From: Bacillota bacterium
GTDB taxonomy: Bacteria; Bacillota; Clostridia; Tissierellales; Sedimentibacteraceae
DNA length: 64,000 nt
NCBI GenBank assembly: GCA_023386345.1
Contig: JAEWJT010000017.1
Location: 186,001 to 250,000, forward strand
Reading direction: 5' to 3'
The translations under genes and the position numbers were made by a program. Within the stretch, counting starts at the first letter, position 1, and each line of letters starts with the position of its first letter. Below the pieces are notes generated by a model, which saw nothing but the letters and a program-made list of their open reading frames with translations, searched no databases and was not told the DNA's origin. This document shows, in pieces, positions 16,309-25,371 of this stretch.

Positions 16309-17877
16309 TTGGCATTGAATTTAATAGAGTATTTAGAAAAAAGTTCAGAAAAATTTCCAAATAAATTAGCTATATCAGATGAAAAAACAGAGCTTACATT
16401 TAGCGAATTAAGAAAACAAGCTATGTCAATAGCAAGCTATATCATAGAGCAAACAGGTTCTAAAAACAAAGCAATTGCTGTTGAAGTTGACAGATGTACT
16501 CAAACTATAGTAATGTTTTTAGCTGTTTTATATAGTGGTAATTTTTATGTGCCTATAGACAATAAAATGCCTGAGGATAGAGTAAAGCTTATCTTAGAAG
16601 ATATTAAGCCTGTTCTTAGTTTGAGTATAAAAGAAAAAAATATTTTTAGTAAAATAAACAATTTTAATGATATATATAATATAAATGAAACAGACAATCA
16701 AGACAAATTAAGTATGAAAACAGCCTGTTATGAAAATATCAAAAATAATGATATAAATGAAAAGGCTCTAAAAACAACGAAAGAACAAGTTATTGATATA
16801 GACTGTTGCTATACAATGTATACCTCTGGCTCAACTGGAACACCTAAGGGTGTTATAATCAGCCATAGAATGGTGATGGATTTCGCTGATTTTCTAAGTA
16901 ACACATTTGGTATAAATGAAGATGATGTAATTGCAAATCAAGCGCCATTTTACTTTGATTGTTCTGTAAAATGTATATATCAAATGCTTAGAAATGGATG
17001 CACCATGTATATTATGAAGCCAATGTATTTTATGTTTCCTATGAAAGCAATAGAATTTTTTAATGAAAAAAAGATTACAACGCTTTTGTGGGCTACCTCT
17101 GGTCTTAATATACTCTCGTCATCTGGAGTGTTTGAAAAAATAAAACCAAATACGATAAACAAAGTGTTTTTTTCCGGAGAAGCCTTATATGGAAAAGACT
17201 ATTTGCTATGGAAAGAAGCATGTAAAGAAAATACCATGTTTGTAAATCTATATGGGCCAACAGAGGTGACAGTTGATTGCACATATTATATAATAGAAAG
17301 AGAATTTAAAAAAGAAGATGTAATCCCTATTGGAAAGGCTTGTCCTAATATGAATGTCTATCTTCTGAACGAAGAAAATAAGCTGGTAGAAAAGAATGAG
17401 ATAGGCGAGATTTGTGCCAGAGGCACAGGAATTTCCTATGGATACTACAACAATCTCCAAAAAACTGAGGAAGCATTTATACAAAACCCATTTAATTCAA
17501 ATTATAGAGATATTATGTATAGGACGGGTGATTTGGGAAAATATAACGAATATGGTGAGATAGTATATATTTCACGAAAAGATAATCAAGTAAAGCACAT
17601 GGGAAGCAGAATAGAACTTGGAGAGATAGAAAGCTTAGCAGTTACACTAAGTGGTATGGATGAAGTAATTGTATTTTATGATAATGATAATAAAAAAATT
17701 ATTTTAGTTTGCAAGACCAATCTGAAAGAGTCCCAAATTCATGACTATTTAAAAGAAAAGCTACCTAAATATATGTTGCCAAATGAGATGTTTATTTTTG
17801 ACAAGCTCCCTCATAATAGAAATGGAAAGATAGATAGAGCTAAGATTAAGGCGGATTATTATGGAACAAATAATTGA
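16309..17877 (+). CDS. DltA-like amino acid adenylation enzyme
   Basis: This 522-aa AMP-forming ligase shows the core motifs YTSGSTGTPKG, YGPTEVTVDCTYY, YRTGDLGKYNEYGEIVYISR and the catalytic lysine motif NRNGKIDR. It should activate an amino acid and load it on the carrier protein encoded two genes downstream. AAAAAGGAG with suitable spacing points to TTG at 16309; an ORF extension to 16231 runs through the leader terminator and is not credible. The substrate-pocket region (LLWATSGLNILSSS) does not look like the classical D-alanine pocket as I remember it, so D-alanine is not certain. Confidence 0.85.
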   Translation: MALNLIEYLEKSSEKFPNKLAISDEKTELTFSELRKQAMSIASYIIEQTGSKNKAIAVEVDRCTQTIVMFLAVLYSGNFYVPIDNKMPEDRVKLILEDIKPVLSLSIKEKNIFSKINNFNDIYNINETDNQDKLSMKTACYENIKNNDINEKALKTTKEQVIDIDCCYTMYTSGSTGTPKGVIISHRMVMDFADFLSNTFGINEDDVIANQAPFYFDCSVKCIYQMLRNGCTMYIMKPMYFMFPMKAIEFFNEKKITTLLWATSGLNILSSSGVFEKIKPNTINKVFFSGEALYGKDYLLWKEACKENTMFVNLYGPTEVTVDCTYYIIEREFKKEDVIPIGKACPNMNVYLLNEENKLVEKNEIGEICARGTGISYGYYNNLQKTEEAFIQNPFNSNYRDIMYRTGDLGKYNEYGEIVYISRKDNQVKHMGSRIELGEIESLAVTLSGMDEVIVFYDNDNKKIILVCKTNLKESQIHDYLKEKLPKYMLPNEMFIFDKLPHNRNGKIDRAKIKADYYGTNN

Positions 17878-18676
17878 AATAATTGAGATAGTTGAGAATA
17901 TTGAAGTATTTAGCAGTTTACTTAAAAAATATTTAAGCAAAGATTATTTAAATAATTCAAGTAGACTGATAAGAGATTATAAGGCTTTGATTGAAAAAGA
18001 GAAGCTTTATTATATTGAGAAAAATAATTATTTACTGTTTTTTGAGGACTGCGGGGATTTTTATAATCTATATTATTTTATTTCAAAATTAGATTTATCT
18101 ATTGATTTAGAAGATTTGAATTTAGAAAAACCAATCGTCGCAGACGAAATATACACAGACAATAATCTAAGTGTATCAGTCAATGCTCTTTTAGATGCTG
18201 GCTTTACAAAATATTTGACAAGAAGTCACATGAAGCTTAAGCTTAGCAATAAAAATGAAAAATTGAGCGAAAATATAAGATTTTCTAACGAAGATGAGCT
18301 TGAACTAATATTTGAGCTGCAAAACAAACACATTGATAAATACACAGGAAACTTTTTATTTAAGGAAGATTTATTTGAAGAAATAAAAAACAGATTAATT
18401 CTAAGTATATATGAAGAAAACAACTTTGTTGGATATTTAAGACTTAAAAAAAATAAAAAATCTTTAAGCTTAGAAGGCATAGTAATAGACCCAAGATTTA
18501 GAGGCAAGGGCTATTCTAAAGAATTAGTCAAATATTTTATAGACTATTTTTCTAAAGAGAGTTATAATGAAATAAGTTTGTGGGTGAGAGATGATAATTT
18601 AAGCGCCATAAAGCTATATAATTTTTTTAACTTTGAAAAAACCAAATATAAATGCGATAACTATATAAAATTTTAG
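17861..18676 (+). CDS. GNAT acyltransferase within the dlt-like operon
   Basis: This 271-aa protein has a C-terminal GNAT domain (about 130-271) with LEGIVIDPRFRGKGYSKEL and the late NLSAIKLYNFFNFEKTK motif. The N-terminal 120 residues are unassigned. Its ATG lies 17 bases inside the adenylation gene, so the two are translationally coupled. Canonical dltXABCD operons have no acyltransferase. It may acylate the activated amino acid on the carrier protein, or the acceptor glycan. Confidence 0.8.
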   Translation: MEQIIEIIEIVENIEVFSSLLKKYLSKDYLNNSSRLIRDYKALIEKEKLYYIEKNNYLLFFEDCGDFYNLYYFISKLDLSIDLEDLNLEKPIVADEIYTDNNLSVSVNALLDAGFTKYLTRSHMKLKLSNKNEKLSENIRFSNEDELELIFELQNKHIDKYTGNFLFKEDLFEEIKNRLILSIYEENNFVGYLRLKKNKKSLSLEGIVIDPRFRGKGYSKELVKYFIDYFSKESYNEISLWVRDDNLSAIKLYNFFNFEKTKYKCDNYIKF

Positions 18677-18685
18677 GAGAATAAC

Positions 18686-18922
18686 ATGGAAATTAGAGAT
18701 AAAATCATAGAAATAATACAGGGTTTAAATGAGGATTTTGACCCTAACGACTATGAAGATATAATTGAAGATGGTGTTTTGGATTCATTTGATATTGTAA
18801 ATTTCATAATAGAAGCGGAAGAGGCCTTTGGTGTGAAAATAGGTGTAGAGGATATATTGCCTGAGAACTTTGCCAATGTCGAAGCTATACAAAAATTAAT
18901 AGAAGGATTGAAAAATAATTAA
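18686..18922 (+). CDS. dltC: D-alanyl carrier protein-like (DltC)
   Basis: This 78-aa acidic carrier protein has the phosphopantetheine site GVLDSFDIVNF (Ser34). Size and motif match DltC. GGAG precedes the ATG, nine bases after the GNAT stop. It would carry the activated acyl or amino acid group to the MBOAT protein encoded next. Confidence 0.88.
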   Translation: MEIRDKIIEIIQGLNEDFDPNDYEDIIEDGVLDSFDIVNFIIEAEEAFGVKIGVEDILPENFANVEAIQKLIEGLKNN

Positions 18923-18924
18923 TC

Positions 18925-20391
18925 ATGATATTGTTTAAAGCAAGCTTTATTATATTTGCAATAGTAATAATATTTTTATATTACACATTTTTAAAGAAGT
19001 ATCAATGGAAGCTTCTGCTGGCTGCCAGTTTATTTTTTTATATAAAATTTACAGGTTCATATTTTATATTATTTAGTATAATAAATACTTTTTTATTTGG
19101 AATTGCAATATATAATACAGACAATAAAGCATTAAAAAAGTTTTTTAATGTTTTATGTTTAAGTATAAATTTTGGACTTTTATTCTTAATAAAATATAAT
19201 AAATTTTTTATTGATAACTTTGGTTCATTAATTCCTCTTGGAATTTCTTTTTATATGTTCCAATCAATTTCGTATGTAATTGATGTTTATAGAGGAAGCT
19301 ATAAGCCTGAGAAAAATATTTTTAAGTTTGCCCTTTTCGTTTCATATTTTCCACAGATTATTCAAGGCCCAATCGGTAGATACAACAAATTAGCTCCTCA
19401 ATTTTTTAAGGAGCATAAATATGATGGCGAAAATTTCAGATATGGCTTTGAAACGATATGCTTTGGTGTTTTTAAAAAATTATTTATAGCTGATAGAATT
19501 GCAAACTTTGTAAATACAGTTTTTTCTAATTACAACCAATATAATGGTGCAGTCATTTTCTTAGCTATATTTGCTTACAGTATTCAAATTTATGCTGATT
19601 TTTCAGGTGGGATAGACATAATAAGAGGAATATCACAAATTTTAGGAATTAGGCTAGACGTTAATTTCAAAAGACCTTTCTTTGCAAATTCCTTAGCTGA
19701 TTTTTGGAGACGCTGGCACATAACACTTAGTGCATGGATGAAAGACTATGTTTTTTATTCCTTGAATTTATCAAAACCCCTTGCCTTTATAAATAAGAAG
19801 TCAAGAAAGCTTTTAGGCAATAAAACAGGAAAGCTGATAAGTGTCAGCATATCTACATATATTTTATATCTGATGGTAGGTATTTGGCATGGAGCAGGCA
19901 GCAATTATGTTTTCTATGGACTTTGGAACGGCACAATAATTTCTCTTAGTTTATACTTTGAGTCATACTTTAAGAAAACAAGAGAAAAACTACATTTAGA
20001 TAAAAGCAAGTATTTTACGGTTTTTCAAATTATAAGAACGAATATATTAGTAACATTGGGCAGATATTTTAGTAGAGCAGATAGCGCATCTACTGCATTT
20101 GCTATGTTAAAAAGAACTTTTACAAACTTTAACTTTTCAGATGTAAAACTATATACACTTTTTGATATGGGATATGATTTAAAAGGAATAACATTGCTAG
20201 TATCATGTATTTGTGTTGTTTTTGTAGTGGATTTATGCTTTGAAAAGAAAATAAATTTATATAAAAAATTCGATAGCGCTGGAACTTTAGTACAATTGTC
20301 AGTAATTACAATATTTATATTATTGATTGTATTTGGTGTAGTTTATTTTGATGGTTATGTTTCAACAGAATTTATTTATAGACAGTATTAA
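18925..20391 (+). CDS. dltB: MBOAT O-acyltransferase (DltB-like)
   Basis: This 488-aa polytopic protein has about ten or more membrane segments and the MBOAT signatures FWRRWHITLSAWMKDYVFY and VGIWHGAGSNYVFYGLWNG; the second contains the catalytic histidine. It would move the carrier-bound group across the membrane to an exported acceptor. The ATG is three bases after the dltC stop. The order here is A-GNAT-C-B-D rather than A-B-C-D. Confidence 0.9.
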   Translation: MILFKASFIIFAIVIIFLYYTFLKKYQWKLLLAASLFFYIKFTGSYFILFSIINTFLFGIAIYNTDNKALKKFFNVLCLSINFGLLFLIKYNKFFIDNFGSLIPLGISFYMFQSISYVIDVYRGSYKPEKNIFKFALFVSYFPQIIQGPIGRYNKLAPQFFKEHKYDGENFRYGFETICFGVFKKLFIADRIANFVNTVFSNYNQYNGAVIFLAIFAYSIQIYADFSGGIDIIRGISQILGIRLDVNFKRPFFANSLADFWRRWHITLSAWMKDYVFYSLNLSKPLAFINKKSRKLLGNKTGKLISVSISTYILYLMVGIWHGAGSNYVFYGLWNGTIISLSLYFESYFKKTREKLHLDKSKYFTVFQIIRTNILVTLGRYFSRADSASTAFAMLKRTFTNFNFSDVKLYTLFDMGYDLKGITLLVSCICVVFVVDLCFEKKINLYKKFDSAGTLVQLSVITIFILLIVFGVVYFDGYVSTEFIYRQY

Positions 20392-20400
20392 GAGGTTGTT

Positions 20401-22230
20401 ATGAGTACAAAAAAATTTTTTATAATGTTTTTTTCGGTTTTGTTAATTGTATTTGGCTCTATTCTTTTATTAAATCTATTAGTTGATCCTTTTGGATTAT
20501 TTCTTGATGTTTACAAGTGGGATAGCTACAATTTTACTCAAAATCCGAGAACAGCGAAAATTAATTACATTGATAAAAACAAAGATAAATTTGATTCATA
20601 TATAGTAGGTTCTTCTGGATGTGGCTCTATCAAGGTAGACACTATAAATAAATATTCAGGCGATACATATTATAATTCCTTTTATTATGGCTCTGATTTA
20701 ATGGACACATACAATACAATTAAATATTTAAGTGAAACAGCTAATGTTAAAAATGTTCTTTTAGGAATAAATTACAATACAGCGATGTTTTTTGATGTTG
20801 GAGACGATGAAATAAATCAGAGGATGGCTGCAAAGGTATCTGACAAAAACTTATTTAATTTCTATACTTCTTATTTATTTGCCAATCCTCGTTATGCTGT
20901 GGAAAAAATAAAGAATAAAAAAGAGGATTCATTTTTTCAAAAGGCCTTTGATGTTTTTATCTCTGAAACAGGAAATTATGATAAAAATCTTAGAGATACA
21001 GAAAACATAAGTAATTACAATGATTATTTAGACAAACCAACTTATAATGTTTTTAAAGTCTATCCTAAAGCAAATAAGGATTTGACCGAAATAGAAAACT
21101 TTTCAAAATATATAAAAAGGATAAAGGATTTATGCGATGAAAAAGGCATAAATTTGCAGACAGTAGTTTTCCCAATCTATTGGGAGGATTTTGATAATTA
21201 TAAGCTAGATGAATTAGAAAAATTTTATAGAAGTTTAGGCAGTATAACAGATTTCTGGGACTTCTCAAAATCAACGATAAGTGCAGATGCAAGATATTTT
21301 TATGACAGCACTCATTTTAGAAATAGCGTAGGCGACATGATGTTAGCAAAAATCTATAACGATAAAGACGTATATATGCCAGAGGATTTTGGATACCATG
21401 TAAATCAAAAAAATATAGATGATTTTGTATCTTGGTTTAAATCATATACATTCAAATTTGGTTACGCTTCTTATGAAAAAGAAATTCCTATATTACTGCT
21501 TCATGATATTGATGACGATGGTGTATATTCAATATCAAAGAAGCAATTTGAAAAACAAATGAGATTAATAAGAGATGCTGGATTTAATGCGATTTCATTC
21601 AATGAATTATATGAATTTACCCTTAGTGGTAAGGCGTTGCCAGAAAATCCAATTATAATAACTTTTGATGACGGATATCAGTCGAATTATGATATAGCCT
21701 ATCCAATACTAAAAGAGTTAAATATGAAAGCAACTATATATGTGATAGGTCACAGCATTGGAAAGGACACTTATAAGGATACTGGAGAGAAAATCATCCC
21801 ACATTTTGGATACGACGAAGCGATAGAGATGTATGAGAGTGGCATAATAGATATCCAAAGCCATACCTTTGATATGCACCAATCTGAGAAGTTAGAAAAT
21901 ACTTCTTATGTAAGAAAAAATGTTAAAAGGTTTGAAAACGAAAGTGAAGAGGACTATATAAAAGCCTTTAATGATGATTTTAAAATTGAAAGTGATAATA
22001 TAAATAAGATTACAAGTGAAGGAATTCATTCTTTTAGTTACCCAACAGGATACTATGATAAAGAAACAGAGACTTTGTTAGGTTTGTGGGGTGTGAAATC
22101 TACACTCACAACAAAAGAAGGCATAAATACTGTAATTAAAGGCCTACCCCAATCATTATTTGGATTGAATAGAATTAATGTTTATAGAGATATGACTGAT
22201 GAAAAACTGATGGATTTGATAGGGAAATAA
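20401..22230 (+). CDS. DltD/SGNH-like protein fused to a polysaccharide deacetylase
   Basis: This 609-aa extracytoplasmic protein is anchored by one N-terminal membrane segment (about 5-28). Residues about 60-330 are an SGNH/DltD-like domain with the nucleophile block VGSSGCG (69-75) and the DSTHF block (302-306) giving Asp and His. Residues about 360-609 are a NodB-type polysaccharide deacetylase: HDIDDDG (369-375), TFDDG (421-425) and HTFDMH (488-493), the latter like the HTxDLH of PgaB/IcaB. The fusion suggests that acyl transfer and N-deacetylation act on the same surface glycan. It starts nine bases after the MBOAT stop. Confidence 0.85.
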   Translation: MSTKKFFIMFFSVLLIVFGSILLLNLLVDPFGLFLDVYKWDSYNFTQNPRTAKINYIDKNKDKFDSYIVGSSGCGSIKVDTINKYSGDTYYNSFYYGSDLMDTYNTIKYLSETANVKNVLLGINYNTAMFFDVGDDEINQRMAAKVSDKNLFNFYTSYLFANPRYAVEKIKNKKEDSFFQKAFDVFISETGNYDKNLRDTENISNYNDYLDKPTYNVFKVYPKANKDLTEIENFSKYIKRIKDLCDEKGINLQTVVFPIYWEDFDNYKLDELEKFYRSLGSITDFWDFSKSTISADARYFYDSTHFRNSVGDMMLAKIYNDKDVYMPEDFGYHVNQKNIDDFVSWFKSYTFKFGYASYEKEIPILLLHDIDDDGVYSISKKQFEKQMRLIRDAGFNAISFNELYEFTLSGKALPENPIIITFDDGYQSNYDIAYPILKELNMKATIYVIGHSIGKDTYKDTGEKIIPHFGYDEAIEMYESGIIDIQSHTFDMHQSEKLENTSYVRKNVKRFENESEEDYIKAFNDDFKIESDNINKITSEGIHSFSYPTGYYDKETETLLGLWGVKSTLTTKEGINTVIKGLPQSLFGLNRINVYRDMTDEKLMDLIGK

Positions 22231-22257
22231 ACGAGAAATAACTGATTGAAATACTAT

Positions 22258-22406
22258 TTAACAAATTATTTAAAATAGTATAAACTAAGCTTAGTGATAG
22301 TTATAGCATCCTGTTAAGTTTGTGATTGGAGGAGTTTTTTCAGGGATTAACTTTTTAAATTATAATATAATCAACATTGATATAAGATTTCAATGTTGAT
22401 TTTTTA
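22258..22406 (+). promoter_or_regulatory. Second copy of the dlt promoter and leader, ending in a terminator
   Basis: TTAACA (22258-22263), 17 bases and TAAACT (22281-22286) match the dlt promoter, and the following TTAGTGAT...CCTGTTA...GTGA leader resembles the dltA leader. No gene follows: a perfect 11-bp hairpin (ATCAACATTGA 22370-22380 with TCAATGTTGAT 22390-22400) and a T run end the unit. It is either a free-standing small RNA or a relic of a duplicated regulatory region. Confidence 0.6.
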
Positions 22407-22486
22407 TTTTATAGAATAGATAAAAATTAAAATGTGCTAAAATAATGCCTTTTATACCCCCTACCACAAAGTAGAAAATATTTTAC

Positions 22487-22580
22487 TTGTAACATAGCTG
22501 TAATATTAGATTGATTCTGATGTGGTATTATAAAGATGTGATAAATAGCACGGCGTTCTAATGTTACAGCTTTGTTACAA
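22487..22580. repeat. 17-bp inverted repeat upstream of the first S-layer promoter
   Basis: TTGTAACATAGCTGTAA (22487-22503) and TTACAGCTTTGTTACAA (22564-22580) are inverted copies with one mismatch, separated by 60 bases. They end 14 bases before the -35 box. They could be paired operator sites that loop. Confidence 0.6.
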
Positions 22581-22594
22581 ACGGTCAAAATATA

Positions 22595-22623
22595 TTGACT
22601 TGTACAAATTTAGATGTTATAAT
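22595..22623 (+). promoter_or_regulatory. Strong promoter of the first S-layer gene
   Basis: TTGACT (22595-22600), a 17-base spacer and a perfect TATAAT (22618-22623) give a start near 22630. A hairpin GTTAGC-TT-GCTAAC (22631-22644) would form at the very 5' end of the mRNA, a known way to stabilise abundant transcripts. Confidence 0.85.
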
Positions 22624-22680
22624 TCAGAACGTTAGCTTGCTAACAAAATTAAATTAAAAATTTCTTAGGAGGAAAACGAA

Positions 22681-25254
22681 ATGAAAAAGATTTTATCTTT
22701 AGTATTAGCGATAATGATGGTATTATCAATGGCTAATGTTGCTTTTGCAGCTCCAGAAGATGTGACTGACAAAAATCAAATAAAAGCAGTTGACGCACTT
22801 ATATCATTAGGAATCGTTAAAGGTTATGACGATGGTTCGTACAAACCAGAAAAGACTGTAACAAGAGCTGAATTAGCAAAGATGCTAGTTGAAGCTTTAG
22901 GACAAGGAGACTTAGTTGCTGGTTCTGAATCATCATTTAAAGATTCAAAAGGAAAATGGTATGATGGATATGTAGCATTAGCAGCTGGATTAGAGCTTGT
23001 TACAGGATATCCTGATGGAACATTCAAAGGTGACAACTCAGTTTCTTATCAAGAAGCAGTAGTTATGATATTAAGAGCATTAGGACACACAAACTCTACA
23101 GTTAATGGTGGAGTTGATGCTTACAATGCTACAAAATACAAAACTCTTGCTCAAACATTAGGAATATTAACTAATGTTACTTTCGCAGCTGGTGGAGCTA
23201 ATAGAGGTGATATAGCTTCTATGATTTATAACTCATTAGAAATTGAAAGAGTAGAAAAGACTGAAAAAGGTTTAGCGCAAAAGATAGTAATAGATAAAGA
23301 AATGCGTCCAGTTGCAGGAGATGGAACGGCTGGAAATCCATATCTTTACAAAGAATTCCCAGTATATGAAACTCTTTTAGACAAATTAACTACTAGAACA
23401 GAAATTACTGTAAATCCAAGTCATTTGGATTCAACTAATAAAGCTTATAAAGGTAATATGGTTGATTTAGAGCCGTATATGTATCAAACATTGGTAGTGT
23501 ACCAAAATGCTGATAAACATGTAATGTTCATAAAATCAAACAAAACTGCAACAGTAAAAGGTACAGTTACTACTATAGGAATGACTGATATTCAATGGAA
23601 TTATGATAACAATAGCGAAAGAGTTTTTGTTAGAAAAGCAGATAAAACTATTGAAAGAGTTCTTCTAAATGTAACACCTGGAAACACAATTAAAGTTTAT
23701 CACAATGGTGGAGAAAGTAACTACGAAATAAAAGATTTCCAAAAGGCATGGAATTCTACTCATGATAACAATGGAGTTGATGGAGCTTTAGGTACATTTA
23801 ACGGTGCAGAAGTAACATTAGTATTAAATTCTGATGGTAAAGCAGTTTCTGCTATAGCAAGAATATCTGATGATTCAGTTCAAATAAAACAAGCTTATAA
23901 AACTGGTTCAACAAAATTAGGAGATTTAAATTTACCAAAAACTGTTACTGGTAAAGTTGATTTAACAAAAGTAATTGTTAAAGGTGAAGTTACAGCTATA
24001 GAAGATATAGTTGCAAAAGATGTAGTTACAGCTTACTATGCAACAGGTGATATGTCTGTAAATGCTACTAAAGTTGAATTAGTTGTTTGTAGAGATATAA
24101 TTGAAGGTAAAGTAACTAAAAAAGATGCTTCAGGATATTCTGTGATTAATGGAGAAGCTTATGGTTCTTATGTTTCTCTTAAATTAGGAGATGAAGGTAA
24201 ATTCTACTTAGATGCTGATGGAGATATAGTAGCTTTTGAAGGAAAATCAATGTCTAATTCTAACTATGCATTCATTACTCACTTAAATCCTGGAGTAACA
24301 GGTGGATCACCAGTAATTTTATTAAGAGATGCTTCTATAAGATTATTGAATAAAGATAATGTAGCTAAGACATATAATTTCGCTTCAACTGCACAATTTG
24401 TATTGACAGATAAAGATGGAGTTGCAGCTGCAGCTAAAAATGTGTTTTCAGATAAAGCTTTTAACACATTTGATGCAGGCTTTGGTGGTTTCAGAAATAA
24501 TGCATATATAGTAACTGGTTTCAACGTAAATGAAGACGGAAAGATTACTTTGATAGGTGTTCAAGAGTTAGATACAGTAAACTTTAACGCTGGAAGCAAA
24601 ACTTTTGCCGCTGCTGATGATGTAGTAATATTTAGTGCGTATAACGATCCTACTATCAGCACACCTGCAGCTAATACATTTAAAGTTGCTAAAGTTGAAG
24701 ATTTAGATAAAGTAAATCCTAAAACATACTATGCAAAATTAAATGACAAAGGTGAGTTTGAATTAATTATAGCTCATGAACAATTAGTTGATAATTCAAG
24801 TTATGCTATAATTACATCAGTAGAACAAGAATTTACAGCTAATGGTACAATAAGAAGAGTTACAGCATATGTTAAGGGTGAAAAAGTAGAATATTTAACA
24901 GCTGTAAATGTAACTATAGGTGGTACTTCAGGCGGTAAGTTGTTTAGATTGCCTTTATCAAATGGTGTTATATCTGAGAACATAGCAGCTGGAAATGCTG
25001 TTGTGACTGGAGGCAAGATAGCTGTAACTACAGTAGTTACAACAAACTCAGCTATTTCAATTAATGATAGAAGACTTTCAAAAGGTGCTACTATCTATGT
25101 ATTTACAGAGTCTACATCAACAGCTAATTCATTCCCATTCACACGTGTTGGTGATGAAAGTGATTTAACTTTAACTAATGCAGACTTTACATTCTATAAC
25201 CTAAATACAGATAAAGAAGGTTATGATGTAGTTATTATAAAAATTAAGAGATAG
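22681..25254 (+). CDS. S-layer protein with SLH domains (copy 1)
   Basis: This 857-aa secreted protein has a signal peptide ending near MANVAFA|A (about 23-24) and two clear SLH repeats plus a weaker third (about 30-190: VKGYDDGSYKPEKTVTRAELA, VTGYPDGTFKGDNSVSYQEA). SLH domains bind pyruvylated cell-wall polymer. The remaining 650 residues are beta-rich, Thr/Val/Asn-rich and nearly free of Cys, as in surface-layer proteins. TAGGAGG precedes the ATG. The strong promoter, 5' hairpin and large terminator fit a highly expressed gene. It is paralogous to the protein at 27299-29689. Confidence 0.92.
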   Translation: MKKILSLVLAIMMVLSMANVAFAAPEDVTDKNQIKAVDALISLGIVKGYDDGSYKPEKTVTRAELAKMLVEALGQGDLVAGSESSFKDSKGKWYDGYVALAAGLELVTGYPDGTFKGDNSVSYQEAVVMILRALGHTNSTVNGGVDAYNATKYKTLAQTLGILTNVTFAAGGANRGDIASMIYNSLEIERVEKTEKGLAQKIVIDKEMRPVAGDGTAGNPYLYKEFPVYETLLDKLTTRTEITVNPSHLDSTNKAYKGNMVDLEPYMYQTLVVYQNADKHVMFIKSNKTATVKGTVTTIGMTDIQWNYDNNSERVFVRKADKTIERVLLNVTPGNTIKVYHNGGESNYEIKDFQKAWNSTHDNNGVDGALGTFNGAEVTLVLNSDGKAVSAIARISDDSVQIKQAYKTGSTKLGDLNLPKTVTGKVDLTKVIVKGEVTAIEDIVAKDVVTAYYATGDMSVNATKVELVVCRDIIEGKVTKKDASGYSVINGEAYGSYVSLKLGDEGKFYLDADGDIVAFEGKSMSNSNYAFITHLNPGVTGGSPVILLRDASIRLLNKDNVAKTYNFASTAQFVLTDKDGVAAAAKNVFSDKAFNTFDAGFGGFRNNAYIVTGFNVNEDGKITLIGVQELDTVNFNAGSKTFAAADDVVIFSAYNDPTISTPAANTFKVAKVEDLDKVNPKTYYAKLNDKGEFELIIAHEQLVDNSSYAIITSVEQEFTANGTIRRVTAYVKGEKVEYLTAVNVTIGGTSGGKLFRLPLSNGVISENIAAGNAVVTGGKIAVTTVVTTNSAISINDRRLSKGATIYVFTESTSTANSFPFTRVGDESDLTLTNADFTFYNLNTDKEGYDVVIIKIKR

Positions 25255-25268
25255 TTAAAATAAACAAA

Positions 25269-25312
25269 ACTATAAAAACAAGTGTTGAATTTTCAACACT
25301 TGTTTTTATAGT
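25269..25312 (+). terminator. Terminator of S-layer gene 1
   Basis: A perfect 21-bp stem (25269-25289 with 25292-25312, core AACAAGTGTTGAA/TTCAACACTTGTT) has its 3' arm containing TTTTT. It lies 15 bases after the stop codon. Confidence 0.85.
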
Positions 25313-25371
25313 ATGCTCTGTAAAAACAACATTTTAATCAATAGCTATTAACAATAAGTAGTGAGGGTATA

